DNA from: an uncultured Bacilli bacterium
GTDB lineage: Bacteria > Bacillota_I > Bacilli_A > RF39 > UBA660
Direction of reading: 5' to 3'
NCBI GenBank assembly: GCA_947630515.1
Contig: CANRHY010000012.1
Location: 1-13,340, forward strand
DNA: 13,340 bases
Below the pieces are notes generated by a model. The model was not told the origin of the DNA. It saw nothing but the letters and a program-made list of their open reading frames with translations, and did no database searches. Positions 1 through 7,989 of the stretch are shown piece after piece. Numbering within the stretch: position 1 is the first letter of the stretch; every line of letters begins with the position of its first letter. Made by a program: the position numbers and the translations under genes.

Positions 1-490
1 CATCAGTTAGTGTTATATCTGGTGTAATAAAGAAATATCTTCCATTTATGATTTCCAATTTTTCATTAAATTCTTCGTTTTTATAACTATCATATAAATC
101 TAGCATTTCTTCTTTATATTCTATTAATATTTCCTCATTGGTTTTAGATAAAAATTTCCATTTTGTTTGTTTAGAAATATCTCCAACTTTTAAATACCCA
201 TAAACCCTATTGATAATTTGAAGCACTTTTATTTCTTCTTTTGATAATTTAATTTCTACGTTTAAATTTAATAAATCGTCATAACGATATTTTGTATAAA
301 CATAAGGTAGCACTGGTCCATTTTTCCATGCTTCAATATCTTTTTTTATTATGTCATGATTTAAAGATAGAAACATCGCCTTTGAATAATAACATAGTTT
401 ATTTAGTAAAACATTTCCATCGTATGAATTTGTCTTAACTATATTGTTATTATTACAAAACCATTTTGCAATCATTAACGTCTTGTCCAT
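1..490 (-). CDS. Panacea (DUF4065) domain protein, 3' end cut off
   Basis: The reading frame is open from ATG at 490 to the window edge (163 codons, no stop). A strong ribosome site (GGGGAGGTG) lies just before the ATG. The protein matches the Panacea/DUF4065 (SocA/GepA-like) pattern: an N-terminal IAKWF helix, then LLNKLCYYSKAMFL at about residues 28-41, then IEAWKNGPVLPYVY at about 52-65, which is the family's hallmark 'EAWxxGPVxPxVY'. Panacea domains are known as antitoxin domains of toxin-antitoxin pairs that neutralise unrelated toxins, and they also occur in prophages. It lies 35 nt downstream of a P-loop kinase-like gene and is probably co-transcribed with it. The remaining C-terminus, and any toxin beyond position 1, cannot be seen. 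Family assignment is fairly sure; an antitoxin role here is inference. Confidence 0.8.
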   Translation of the reverse strand, partial: MDKTLMIAKWFCNNNNIVKTNSYDGNVLLNKLCYYSKAMFLSLNHDIIKKDIEAWKNGPVLPYVYTKYRYDDLLNLNVEIKLSKEEIKVLQIINRVYGYLKVGDISKQTKWKFLSKTNEEILIEYKEEMLDLYDSYKNEEFNEKLEIINGRYFFITPDITLTD

Positions 491-525
491 TATAACACCT
501 CCCCATCTATATTATTTAAATTAAT

Positions 526-1035
526 TTATCTTCTTAAAGTATTGTCTTCTGTTATCATACTAATAAATTCTTGTGCTTTTTTATCTAAATCTTCTAGTGT
601 TTTATTTATGATTATATAGTCATAGTTATAGTTATCAACTGAAGCATCAGAATAGTTAGATTCTATATTAGATAAACCTTCTCTTTTTATTAGTAATGTT
701 TTTGCATTAAATGCATTTTTTGCTCTTTCTATTTCTTCTGGTTCTCGTATGTGGATAAATAATACTTTGTCGCTATTTTTATAAAATTTATTAACAGCCT
801 TAGTTATACTATTAAAAGATAAATCATTATATTCTGTTGTTAGTCTTTTTAAGTCACTTAAGAATTTTCTATCTTTTTCAGTTTTTCCTTTATTCCAACC
901 TATTATGCTTGCTATTTCTTTTACTTTATCTACTGAAGAAAAGTTCATTACTTTTTCATATTTTTGACATAATTCTACAAATGTATCTTTACCACTTCCA
1001 CCTGTTCCGTTAATAATTATTATTTGTTTTTTCAT
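526..1035 (-). CDS. P-loop nucleotide kinase-like protein
   Basis: The 169-residue protein opens with a beta strand and a Walker A loop, NGTGGSGKDTF at residues 9-19. The GKDT variant is typical of deoxynucleoside monophosphate kinases and related small P-loop kinases. A FIHIREPEEI segment near residues 93-102 resembles the central strand and arginine-bearing region of such kinases. No second domain, signal peptide or membrane segment is visible. The ATG at 1035 follows GAGGGAGGT at good spacing. The gap to the permease upstream is 32 nt and contains a TATAAT (1058-1063) with a weak TTTAAA 17 bp upstream, so it may have its own promoter as well as operon readthrough. The Panacea gene follows, so a toxin role is conceivable, but a housekeeping or salvage kinase is equally possible. 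The substrate is not evident. Confidence 0.7.
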   Translation of the reverse strand: MKKQIIIINGTGGSGKDTFVELCQKYEKVMNFSSVDKVKEIASIIGWNKGKTEKDRKFLSDLKRLTTEYNDLSFNSITKAVNKFYKNSDKVLFIHIREPEEIERAKNAFNAKTLLIKREGLSNIESNYSDASVDNYNYDYIIINKTLEDLDKKAQEFISMITEDNTLRR

Positions 1036-1067
1036 TACCTATTACCTCCCTCTTATAATTATACATT

Positions 1068-2381
1068 TTATTCTTTATTTTTTAAAGAGGTAAATATTTT
1101 TTTCCATAAGTTATTTCCACTGTAGTTTAGTATTCCAACTTTATATATTCTTGAGCCATATTTTATAAGTACATATATTGTTAATATTAGTAATATTATA
1201 GCTATCATTATTTCTAGTAAACCAATTTGCCCGATTAGTAGTAAGACAGGGGCGATTATAGAAGATAAGAAAGGTATAACTGATAGTATTATTATAAATG
1301 TGCTTTTTTCGTAAGTTGAAGCTAGTATTGCTACTAAGTATCCTATCATTATTATTATCATAATTGGTGTTTGTAATTGTTGAAAGTCTTCTTGATTTGT
1401 TGTCATCGATGCTAGTATTCCTGCAAGAAGAGAATATGCTACGAAAGATAAAAGTATCATTATTATTACCCATGGAAGACATGTTAATATTTTATGTAAC
1501 ATACCACTTTCTACAAATTGAGTTAATAGCCCACTTATGTTTCCTCCAAAACTTTGTGTTAGGTTTGTTTTTGTAATTAAACCTCTTATAAATACACCTA
1601 TTACAATATATAATATAAATAGTATACTTTGGATAATTGCGTATAAATTTGCAGTTATTATTTTTGATATAAAATGTACTTTAGGGCTTACACTACTTAT
1701 TATTATTTCCATACTTTTACTAGATTTTTCTTCATTTATTTCTGCTCCTATCATTTGGATAACAATTATTATTAACATGAAGAAAGGTACTATAAATGCT
1801 GGGATTAAGAGTCCACTAATGTATTCAATTAATTCATAGTTTTCGTCTAAGTCTTCATTTAGGTATGTTCTGTTTATAGTCATTGGTGTATTTATTTTAT
1901 TTAACTCATCTATATCTATGTTACTACTTTCTAATTCTTTTGCTTTTTTAATGTTGTTTAGTGAATTTGTAAGAAGTTCAACTGTGATTGCGTCTACATA
2001 ATTAAATGAAGTTATAGTACTTATGTATTCATTATCAACTTTGTTTATTTCTAATATTATATCTTTTGATTCATTATCCTTTATATCACTTTTTAACTTT
2101 GTTGCATCTTTTTTATACTCTTCAATTTCAATTTTAGTTTGTATTATTTTTAGACTTTCTTCTAAGCTTTTATTTAAATCATTATAGAAAGTATTAGTGT
2201 TATCTACTACATAAATTTTAGTTGGATCACTAAAGTCTCCTCCAAAGAAATTTATTACTGAATCTATGTTAGTAAGTAAAACTATTATTAAAAGTAATAT
2301 TATATTAGCTATTTTAAACCATTTTGTATTGAGTTTTTTTCTTATTCCATCTTTTATTAGTAGTTTTAGTTTTTTATTCAT
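1068..2381 (-). CDS. ABC-2 type transporter permease (NatB/YhaP-like)
   Basis: This is the membrane subunit of an exporter paired with the upstream ATPase. One N-terminal membrane segment (about residues 23-45) is followed by a long polar, probably extracytoplasmic, domain to about residue 185. A multi-helix bundle then fills the C-terminal half. The EEKSSKSMEIIISSVSP segment after the second helix is the diagnostic motif of the ABC2_membrane_3/NatB family. The best start is ATG at 2381 (437 aa), preceded by AGGTGG at 5 nt spacing. A GTG at 2390 lies inside that ribosome site and is less likely. The gene overlaps the ATPase by 8 nt, implying translational coupling. NatAB of Bacillus exports sodium, but the substrate here cannot be read from sequence; peptide, drug or ion export are all possible. 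Confidence 0.85.
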   Translation of the reverse strand: MNKKLKLLIKDGIRKKLNTKWFKIANIILLLIIVLLTNIDSVINFFGGDFSDPTKIYVVDNTNTFYNDLNKSLEESLKIIQTKIEIEEYKKDATKLKSDIKDNESKDIILEINKVDNEYISTITSFNYVDAITVELLTNSLNNIKKAKELESSNIDIDELNKINTPMTINRTYLNEDLDENYELIEYISGLLIPAFIVPFFMLIIIVIQMIGAEINEEKSSKSMEIIISSVSPKVHFISKIITANLYAIIQSILFILYIVIGVFIRGLITKTNLTQSFGGNISGLLTQFVESGMLHKILTCLPWVIIMILLSFVAYSLLAGILASMTTNQEDFQQLQTPIMIIIMIGYLVAILASTYEKSTFIIILSVIPFLSSIIAPVLLLIGQIGLLEIMIAIILLILTIYVLIKYGSRIYKVGILNYSGNNLWKKIFTSLKNKE

Positions 2382-3270
2382 AGCTTCCACCTACTTTCTC
2401 AATAAATATTTCATTTAGTGATGGTTCTTCTACTACAAATTTTGTGATATTTTTGCAAGTAGAGACATATTTAAATACTTTATCTACTATACTCATGTCA
2501 TTTATTTTAACTAGGTATTCTCCTTTATTAAAACTTACACCTAATACTCCTTTTATTTTTTCTAGTTTTTCTTTTTCTATGTCGCCTTCAATTATTATGT
2601 TTTTCTTTCTAAAGTCTTCTTTTATTTGTTTTAAATTTCCACTTAATACAGTTTTTCCTTTTACTAATATAAGAAGAGATTCACAAAAGTATTCTACATG
2701 GTCCATCCTGTGAGAAGAGAATATTATGCTAGTTCCCTCGCTTTTTAATTCTAGTATAAGTTTTTTAAATAGTTCTATGTTAATAGGGTCTAATCCTGAA
2801 AATGGTTCATCTAGTATTAATAATTTAGGTTTATTTATTATGCTCATTATGAATTGTACTTTTTGTTGATTACCTTTTGAAAGTTCTTTTATTTTTCTAT
2901 TTTTGTATTCTTGTATTTCTAATTTTTCTAATAAGTAATCTAGTCTTTCTATTATTTCACTTTTGTCCATACCTTTTAATCCACCATAAAATAAGGCTTG
3001 GTCATATACTGTAAGTTTAGTAAGTAGACTTCTTTCTTCAGTTAAAAAACCTATTTTATCTGTAACTTTATAGTCAACTGGTGAGCCATCAAATGTTATT
3101 GTTCCATCGCTTTTATCAAGTAGACCTATAATCATCCTAAATGTTGTTGTTTTTCCGGCCCCATTAACACCAAGTAAGCCAAAGATTTCACCATCATTTA
3201 CTGTGAAACTTAAGTTTTTTACTGCAGGATTATCTCCATAATATTTTGTTACGTTTTCTACTTTTAGCAT
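2374..3270 (-). CDS. ABC transporter ATP-binding protein (NatA/YhaQ-like)
   Basis: The 298-residue nucleotide-binding subunit energises the adjacent permease at the inner face of the membrane. Walker A is GVNGAGKT (residues 34-41). The Q-loop is replaced by LTEER (76-80), as is usual in NatA relatives. The signature is LSKGNQQK (130-137), Walker B with the catalytic Glu is LLILDEP (150-156), the D-loop is SGLDP (158-162), and the switch His is H187 in SSHR. A C-terminal extension of about 85 residues fits DUF4162, common in this subgroup. All catalytic residues are intact. The start ATG at 3270 overlaps the flippase stop by 7 nt, and the 3' end overlaps the permease start, so the three genes form a coupled unit. 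Confidence 0.9.
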   Translation of the reverse strand: MLKVENVTKYYGDNPAVKNLSFTVNDGEIFGLLGVNGAGKTTTFRMIIGLLDKSDGTITFDGSPVDYKVTDKIGFLTEERSLLTKLTVYDQALFYGGLKGMDKSEIIERLDYLLEKLEIQEYKNRKIKELSKGNQQKVQFIMSIINKPKLLILDEPFSGLDPINIELFKKLILELKSEGTSIIFSSHRMDHVEYFCESLLILVKGKTVLSGNLKQIKEDFRKKNIIIEGDIEKEKLEKIKGVLGVSFNKGEYLVKINDMSIVDKVFKYVSTCKNITKFVVEEPSLNEIFIEKVGGSYE

Positions 3271-4892
3271 TTTTTCTTTCTCCTTAATATTCTATTCATA
3301 AATTCACTTCCAAATATTTCTTCAAATAGTCCAAGTTTGTAAGAGGTAAATATATAAACTATTCCACCTACTAAAGCATATAGAACACATAGTACTATTG
3401 TGTTTAGTTTGTTTGTGATTTGTAAAGGTATAAATATTCTTACTATTAAAAGTGCGATTACCATAAGAATAGATGGTATACAAGTTTTCACAATATTTTT
3501 TCTTATGCTTCTATAGTTAAATTTTAATTCTTTCTTTAGGTAAGTTAGTGCGATTATGTAAGAAAGTACATAACCTAAGATTGTGGCTAAGATACTTCCG
3601 TAAAATGCTTCAAGACCAAGCTTATTAAATAGATACATTAAAGGTATATCAAGTAAGGCATTTACTAGAAATCCTAATATAGTACTTAGGTATACTACTT
3701 TAAATTTATTTAGTCCTTGCAAAGCCATGCTTATTACTATATAGATAGATGCAAATAATGCTACAAATGAAGTGTATTTTAGTATAGGACCACCATATTC
3801 ACTTATTCCATAAAATATGTAGTATACTGGTTCTGATAAAAATGAAAGACCTAATGCAAGAGGTATAGTTGCAAATATTATTATACTTATTGCTTGGTTA
3901 AATTTACTTTCAGAAGATTTGTAATCTTTTTTTGCTACACTTGATACCATATGAGGAATTAGACTTGTGGTAAGTCCCATTGCTACTGCATTAATAATCA
4001 TACATATTTTAGGAGACCAAGTTGCAATTATACTTGAGATTGTTTCACTTACCGCGCCTGTGTAGCCTAAAGAGTAAGAAGCACGTACAACTAAAGTCAT
4101 ATCAGTTATACTATATATATCTGTTGCTATACTTACTATTATTAAAGGTACTGCATAAGAGATTATTTTCTTTATTATTTCTTTATTTTCTACTTTATCT
4201 TTTTTTGTAATTTTTTGTGTATTAAAGTTATCTTTGTTTTTGTATATTTTATATCTTATGTAAAAATATGCGATTAGTCCTCCAAAGAAAGCTCCAAGAC
4301 AAGCAACTCCTACACCTATAGAGACACTTTTTTGTAGTACGTTAATGGCTACAAAAGAACCAAATAGAATAACTGCGATTCTTACTACTTGTTCTATTAT
4401 TTGGCTTACACTAGAAGGTGTTATGTATTTATGTCCTTGAAGATAACCTTTTGATACTGATAGAAATGGTATTATTAATAAGCAAAATGATATACATCTT
4501 ATTACAAGTCCTACATCTTTAAGTGTATTACCACCTGTTATTTCTCCTAATATTAATCTAGCAAAGTCTTCAGCAAAAACAAATAAGAAGAAAAATGCTA
4601 TTAAAGAAATTATAAATATAATATTTCTTCCTAATTTATATGCCCTTTCTTTTGCTTCATACATTTCTAGTGTGTTATATTCACTTATTATTTTACTTAC
4701 TGCGATAGGTAAACCTGCTGTACTTATGTTTAGAAATAAGTTATATACATTATATGCATAACTATATAAAGCCCCACCATCTTCTCCTATTATTTTATAA
4801 AATGGTATTACGTAAAGCATACCTAGTATTTTTACGAGTATTATTGCAAATGTTGCTATAAAAGTTCCTTCTACAAATGAGTTCTTTTTCAT
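3264..4892 (-). CDS. SpoVB/MurJ-like polysaccharide or lipid II flippase
   Basis: The 542-residue polytopic protein has roughly 14 hydrophobic segments, the architecture of the MOP-superfamily polysaccharide flippases (Polysacc_synt family). The N-terminus (SFVEGTFIATFAIILVKILG, then FYKIIGEDGGALYSYAYNVY) and the ISTAGLPIAVSKIISEY segment near residues 56-72 are characteristic of the SpoVB/MurJ-like branch in Firmicutes. Such proteins move undecaprenyl-linked cell-wall precursors across the membrane. The start ATG at 4892 follows AAGGAG. The gap from the Cse60-like gene is 10 nt, and the 3' end overlaps the ABC ATPase. The protein is full length, and the C-terminus is very basic (RRKKK), as expected for a cytoplasmic tail. 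Whether it is the main lipid II flippase, a sporulation SpoVB or an exopolysaccharide flippase cannot be decided from sequence. Confidence 0.85.
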   Translation of the reverse strand: MKKNSFVEGTFIATFAIILVKILGMLYVIPFYKIIGEDGGALYSYAYNVYNLFLNISTAGLPIAVSKIISEYNTLEMYEAKERAYKLGRNIIFIISLIAFFFLFVFAEDFARLILGEITGGNTLKDVGLVIRCISFCLLIIPFLSVSKGYLQGHKYITPSSVSQIIEQVVRIAVILFGSFVAINVLQKSVSIGVGVACLGAFFGGLIAYFYIRYKIYKNKDNFNTQKITKKDKVENKEIIKKIISYAVPLIIVSIATDIYSITDMTLVVRASYSLGYTGAVSETISSIIATWSPKICMIINAVAMGLTTSLIPHMVSSVAKKDYKSSESKFNQAISIIIFATIPLALGLSFLSEPVYYIFYGISEYGGPILKYTSFVALFASIYIVISMALQGLNKFKVVYLSTILGFLVNALLDIPLMYLFNKLGLEAFYGSILATILGYVLSYIIALTYLKKELKFNYRSIRKNIVKTCIPSILMVIALLIVRIFIPLQITNKLNTIVLCVLYALVGGIVYIFTSYKLGLFEEIFGSEFMNRILRRKKKC

Positions 4893-4902
4893 TTTTTACT
4901 CC

Positions 4903-5079
4903 TTACTCTGTATATATAATCATAGCAGAAAAGCAATAGATTTGTTCTTCACTAAATATAGATACAGCTACTTGATATTTTATATCAATTATTTCTTTAT
5001 CTTTTATTGTACTTAGAAATGTATTTATTTTTAATTCTAAGTCTTTTTCATGTGATTCATCAAATAATTTTACTTTCAT
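4903..5079 (-). CDS. Cse60-family small protein (DUF2758)
   Basis: The 58-residue cytoplasmic protein has the Cse60 pattern from end to end: MKVKLFDESHEKDLELKIN at the start, IDIKYQVAVS in the middle and QIYCFSAMIIY at the C-terminus. Cse60 was described in Bacillus subtilis as a small sigma-E-dependent sporulation protein of unknown biochemical function, and homologues occur widely in Firmicutes. The ATG at 5079 is preferred because AGGTG sits 6 nt before it. A GTG at 5088 would start inside that ribosome site. It lies 35 nt after the lipoprotein gene and 10 nt before the flippase, so it is probably part of the same operon. A TATAAT at 5097-5102 lacks a convincing -35. Confidence 0.8.
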   Translation of the reverse strand: MKVKLFDESHEKDLELKINTFLSTIKDKEIIDIKYQVAVSIFSEEQIYCFSAMIIYTE

Positions 5080-5114
5080 TGTTTTCACCTAAAGTGATTA
5101 TAATAAAGTTTGTT

Positions 5115-5573
5115 TTAATTATTTGTCGAATATTCGTATATGTAGTAATATTTTCTTTCTTCGTTATTTTCTGTTTTGTATTTTATTAGTAATTTAAATT
5201 CTATATCTTCATATTTTTCTACATATCCAGTTAGTTTTATTCCCTTTTTTTCTTCATTACTTTGAAGTGATATTTTTTCATCAAATATTCCTGTTGATGG
5301 ATACATGTTATCTGTCTTTTTATTGTGAATAAGTAAACCTGTAATTTCATACATACCACTTGGGTCTTTATCTATTAAAGCACTGTAGGTGAGTAATGAA
5401 TCATTAAATTCACTTACTTCTATAGTTATGTTTAGTGGAATATTTTCAGTTGTTTTATCTACTTTTTGTAGTTCTTTTGTTAACTCTTCATAAATCTTAT
5501 ATTCATTACTCTCTTTTTTTATACAAGATGTGCATAACAAGAGAGTTATTAACAATAAAATTATTTTTTTCAT
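5115..5573 (-). CDS. Small lipoprotein of unknown function
   Basis: The 152-residue protein has a lipoprotein signal: MKK, a hydrophobic run IILLLITLLL, then CTSC, with the lipidated Cys most likely at residue 17. The mature part is acidic and basic, has no further membrane segment, and alternates short strands (for example ITIEVSEFNDSLLTYSALI and ELKLTGYV-like stretches), so a beta-rich domain outside the membrane is likely. I do not recognise a named family. The ATG at 5573 has no Shine-Dalgarno at a usable distance, and the upstream promoter predicts transcription from the A of this ATG. It is the first gene of the run through Cse60, the flippase and the ABC exporter, which suggests an envelope-related job, but that is inference. 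Confidence 0.7.
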   Translation of the reverse strand: MKKIILLLITLLLCTSCIKKESNEYKIYEELTKELQKVDKTTENIPLNITIEVSEFNDSLLTYSALIDKDPSGMYEITGLLIHNKKTDNMYPSTGIFDEKISLQSNEEKKGIKLTGYVEKYEDIEFKLLIKYKTENNEERKYYYIYEYSTNN

Positions 5574-5588
5574 GATATAATTATATCA
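5573..5588 (-). promoter_or_regulatory. Extended -10 promoter, predicted leaderless start, 16-bp palindrome
   Basis: Reading the minus strand, TG-A-TATAAT (5588-5580) is a perfect extended -10 with no convincing -35. Seven bases past it is the A of the lipoprotein ATG, so the mRNA should begin at the start codon. The 16 bases TGATATAATTATATCA form a perfect palindrome that includes the -10 and the start point, which could be an operator or could be chance in AT-rich DNA. Confidence 0.5.
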
Positions 5589-5618
5589 CTTATTTTATAA
5601 AATTACATTATTTAATTA

Positions 5619-5655
5619 CAATAAGAAAAAATGTAGAAATTAAAATCCACATTTT
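5619..5655 (-). terminator. Rho-independent terminator of the AAA ATPase gene
   Basis: On the minus strand AAAATGTGGA pairs with TCTACATTTT (10 bp, one G-T pair) around an 8-nt loop. It is followed by TTTTTTCTTATT. It overlaps the stop codon of the ATPase gene and separates that gene from the lipoprotein operon. Confidence 0.7.
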
Positions 5656-7000
5656 AAATATTATCTTTTTTCTCTTTTAGGAATTTCTTTAGTAAAAATG
5701 TTAGAAAATAAGGAAATGTATAAAATTTACCATTAAATCCTATATTTTTATTACATAATTTTATTCCATATTTTATATCTTTATATGAGTCACTTTCTAT
5801 TAATTTGTTTAATGATTTTGTGCTGTTATCATTTGCTTTTACTTCTACTGGTATTAAAGAACTTGCATCTCTTATGAAGAAGTCCATTTCTATTGTTCCT
5901 TTTTCGTTTTTATAAAAATATAATTTATAACCAGAACTTACTAGCATACTACCTACTATATTTTCATAAAGTGCACCTTTATAAGTATTAAAGTTTTTAT
6001 TATTTCTTAAGTCTTCTTGTGCCTCATCATCTAGTGAGCCTATTAATAAACCTATATCTTTAAAGTATACTCGGTAATTTTCAGGATTATAATTACCTTT
6101 TAAAGGTAACTCTGGTTGTTCTAAAGAGTAACATACATTTATTATTCCAGCATTATCTAACCACTCGATTACTCCTACATATTCTCTATTTCTTGCATTA
6201 CGTTCGATTTTTGAAATTTGAAATTTTTTATTTTCATTACCTAAGAATACAGGAATTTTTCTATATGCATTTAGTACCCTAGTTTTATTTAAACTAGAAG
6301 CATATTTGGTTATATCTTCTTCATAATCTAAAATTATTTGACGCTGCATATCTAAAATTTTTGAGTAGTTTTTTTGCTCTACAAATCTTTTTACAATTGC
6401 GGGCATACCACCTACTACCATGTATTCTTTAAAATTTTCCATCATAACATTATACATTAGTTCTGGAATAGGTTCGCAATTTATCATATAATTATATAAA
6501 TCGTTTATTTGACTATCTTTATATCCTTTTGCCCATAAAAATTCTTCAAAGTCTAATGGATACATTTCATAATCTTGTTTATTACCAACACTATTGGATT
6601 CAATTTCTTTATAGTTTATACCCATTAAAGAACCAGAACATATTACATCATATCTTCCATCTATATTAAATGATTTTAGAGATGTAGCTGCATTAACGCA
6701 GTCTTGTATTTCATCAAAAAATATTAAAGTTTCATTTGGTTCAAATACAAAGTTTGGATTTATTAATGAAATGTTTCTTATAATTGTATCTACTTCAAAG
6801 CCATCATTAAAAATGCTTTTATATTGGTTTTGTAATGCAAAATTTATTTCAACTAAATTTTTGTAATTATTTTTTGCAAAATTTTCTACTGCATTTGATT
6901 TTCCTATTTGTCTTGCGCCTTTTATTATTAATGGTAATTTGTCTTTGTCATTCTTCCACTTTGTTAAATATTCATCTACTTTTCTTCTTAATCTTTCCAT
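5654..7000 (-). CDS. AAA_14 / DUF4143 ATP-binding protein
   Basis: The 448-residue protein has the standard two-part layout of this family. The N-terminal AAA ATPase carries Walker A GARQIGKS (28-35) and Walker B LIFFDEIQ (92-99), followed by a CSGS sensor-like motif near 121-124. The C-terminal DUF4143 region includes GALYENIVGSML and a nuclease-like core, EMDFFIRD then PVEVKAN, near residues 375-400. The E/D-x-x and ExK spacing resembles PD-(D/E)XK folds. No membrane segment is seen. Such genes are common, often single, accessory genes of unclear role in gut bacteria, with proposals including defence or DNA transactions. The start ATG at 7000 follows AAAGGTG. It has its own promoter and terminator, so it is a one-gene transcript. 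Confidence 0.85.
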   Translation of the reverse strand: MERLRRKVDEYLTKWKNDKDKLPLIIKGARQIGKSNAVENFAKNNYKNLVEINFALQNQYKSIFNDGFEVDTIIRNISLINPNFVFEPNETLIFFDEIQDCVNAATSLKSFNIDGRYDVICSGSLMGINYKEIESNSVGNKQDYEMYPLDFEEFLWAKGYKDSQINDLYNYMINCEPIPELMYNVMMENFKEYMVVGGMPAIVKRFVEQKNYSKILDMQRQIILDYEEDITKYASSLNKTRVLNAYRKIPVFLGNENKKFQISKIERNARNREYVGVIEWLDNAGIINVCYSLEQPELPLKGNYNPENYRVYFKDIGLLIGSLDDEAQEDLRNNKNFNTYKGALYENIVGSMLVSSGYKLYFYKNEKGTIEMDFFIRDASSLIPVEVKANDNSTKSLNKLIESDSYKDIKYGIKLCNKNIGFNGKFYTFPYFLTFLLKKFLKEKKDNI

Positions 7001-7020
7001 TTTTTCACCTTTCCGTTTAT

Positions 7021-7029
7021 ATTATATCA
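7021..7029 (-). promoter_or_regulatory. Extended -10 promoter of the AAA ATPase gene
   Basis: Minus-strand TG-A-TATAAT is a perfect extended -10 about 20 nt before the start codon. The best -35 at normal distance (GTTAAA) is weak. The first of four 13-bp direct repeats abuts the TATAAT and supplies the TG. Confidence 0.55.
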
Positions 7030-7135
7030 CAAAATTCCTGAAAATTTAACTATATTTTTCACAAAATTCCTATATTTTTATGACAAATTTACACAAAATT
7101 TCATACTTTTTTAAGCGTTTTTACACATTTTTCCT
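7027..7135. repeat. Four 13-bp direct repeats at exact 32-bp steps
   Basis: TCACAAAATTCCT occurs exactly at 7027-7039 and 7059-7071. Degenerate copies are ACACAAAATTTCA at 7091-7103 and ACACATTTTTCCT at 7123-7135. The start-to-start distance is 32 in every case, about three helical turns. The intervening bases are AT-rich and mostly unrelated, so only the 13-bp core is kept. The array fills the gap between the BI-1-like gene and the ATPase promoter. A bound regulator or a decayed tandem repeat would both explain it. Confidence 0.6.
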
Positions 7136-7143
7136 AAAATATA

Positions 7144-7974
7144 CTAATCTTCAGCGCCATCTTTTTGAGTAAACCTTAATATAAAGTTTAATATCTTTAT
7201 GTATAATTCAATGATTGAAAATGATAGTGCATAAGCACATAACCACTCATATTTTTTTGGTAATTGTTTTTCTATACTGTTGTTTATTATTTCATAGTCA
7301 ACTAATAAGAAAAGTGAAGCTATTACTATTCCAATCATGCTAAGAGTTAAAACTAGAATTTTGTTTTCCATAATTAATTTTGCATATTTCGTAGTGGCAG
7401 GTATTAAAGATGTGATGTATACAAGAAGGGCTAATAAACCTTCTACTACTATTAGAGTTACTATTATTGATACAAATTTTTTGTTTATATTTATTATATG
7501 CAAACCATATAAAATTGACATAACTAATACTATTAACATAGTAATTCCTAATGCAATTAAGACAGGAATTACATAAGACCTTCCTGCAAAATTAGATGCA
7601 AATACAAGTGAATAACCTATCATTAATGAATAAATTGATCCAAATAAAGAGGCACTTTTTACAAATTTAAATGATATAAGTGTTCCTAAAAGTCCTAAGA
7701 ATAATCCACCAAAAGCGATACATGCTTCTATTATGTTTACTTTTACCCCGCTTATTTTAACTACATATTGAGTTGGAACTATTTTATCTATTAAGAAGAA
7801 TAATCCTACTCCTATAGCTGTTAGTAATATGAAAAATAATGTTTTTAAAACTATTGAATTTCTTTTTAATACTTCTCCATTTTCGCCTGTTTCTTCAATT
7901 TTATTTATTTTAGCTACCATTGGGTTTGCTAAAAACAACCAAAAACGGCTTATTTTTGATTCTACTACTGACAT
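7144..7974 (-). CDS. Bax inhibitor-1/YccA-like membrane protein
   Basis: The 276-residue protein has a ~45-residue polar N-terminus containing the conserved FLANPMVAK-type start, then about seven hydrophobic segments. The last segment is followed by a short charged tail (FTQKDGAED). This layout, with EACIAFGGLFLGLLG and the C-terminal EWLCAYALSFSIIELYIKIL segment, fits the BaxI_1 family of bacterial BI-1/YccA-like proteins. Relatives are linked to membrane-protease control (YccA with FtsH) or proton-sensitive calcium leak (BsYetJ); the exact role here is unknown. The ATG follows AGAGGT at 5 nt. It starts 15 nt after the flavin reductase stop and is probably co-transcribed with it. The stop is TAG, whereas the other complete genes use TAA. 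Confidence 0.8.
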   Translation of the reverse strand: MSVVESKISRFWLFLANPMVAKINKIEETGENGEVLKRNSIVLKTLFFILLTAIGVGLFFLIDKIVPTQYVVKISGVKVNIIEACIAFGGLFLGLLGTLISFKFVKSASLFGSIYSLMIGYSLVFASNFAGRSYVIPVLIALGITMLIVLVMSILYGLHIININKKFVSIIVTLIVVEGLLALLVYITSLIPATTKYAKLIMENKILVLTLSMIGIVIASLFLLVDYEIINNSIEKQLPKKYEWLCAYALSFSIIELYIKILNFILRFTQKDGAED

Positions 7975-7989
7975 ATTATACCTCTTTTT

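Noticed and set aside
2382..2390. GTG start at 2390 for the permease (and likewise GTG at 5088 for the Cse60-like gene)
   Set aside because: Both GTG codons are part of the ribosome binding site of the ATG a few codons later.
7027..7135. Regular 32-bp periodicity as a CRISPR array
   Set aside because: The 'repeat' is only 13 bp, two copies are degenerate, there are no cas genes, and the array lies in a promoter.
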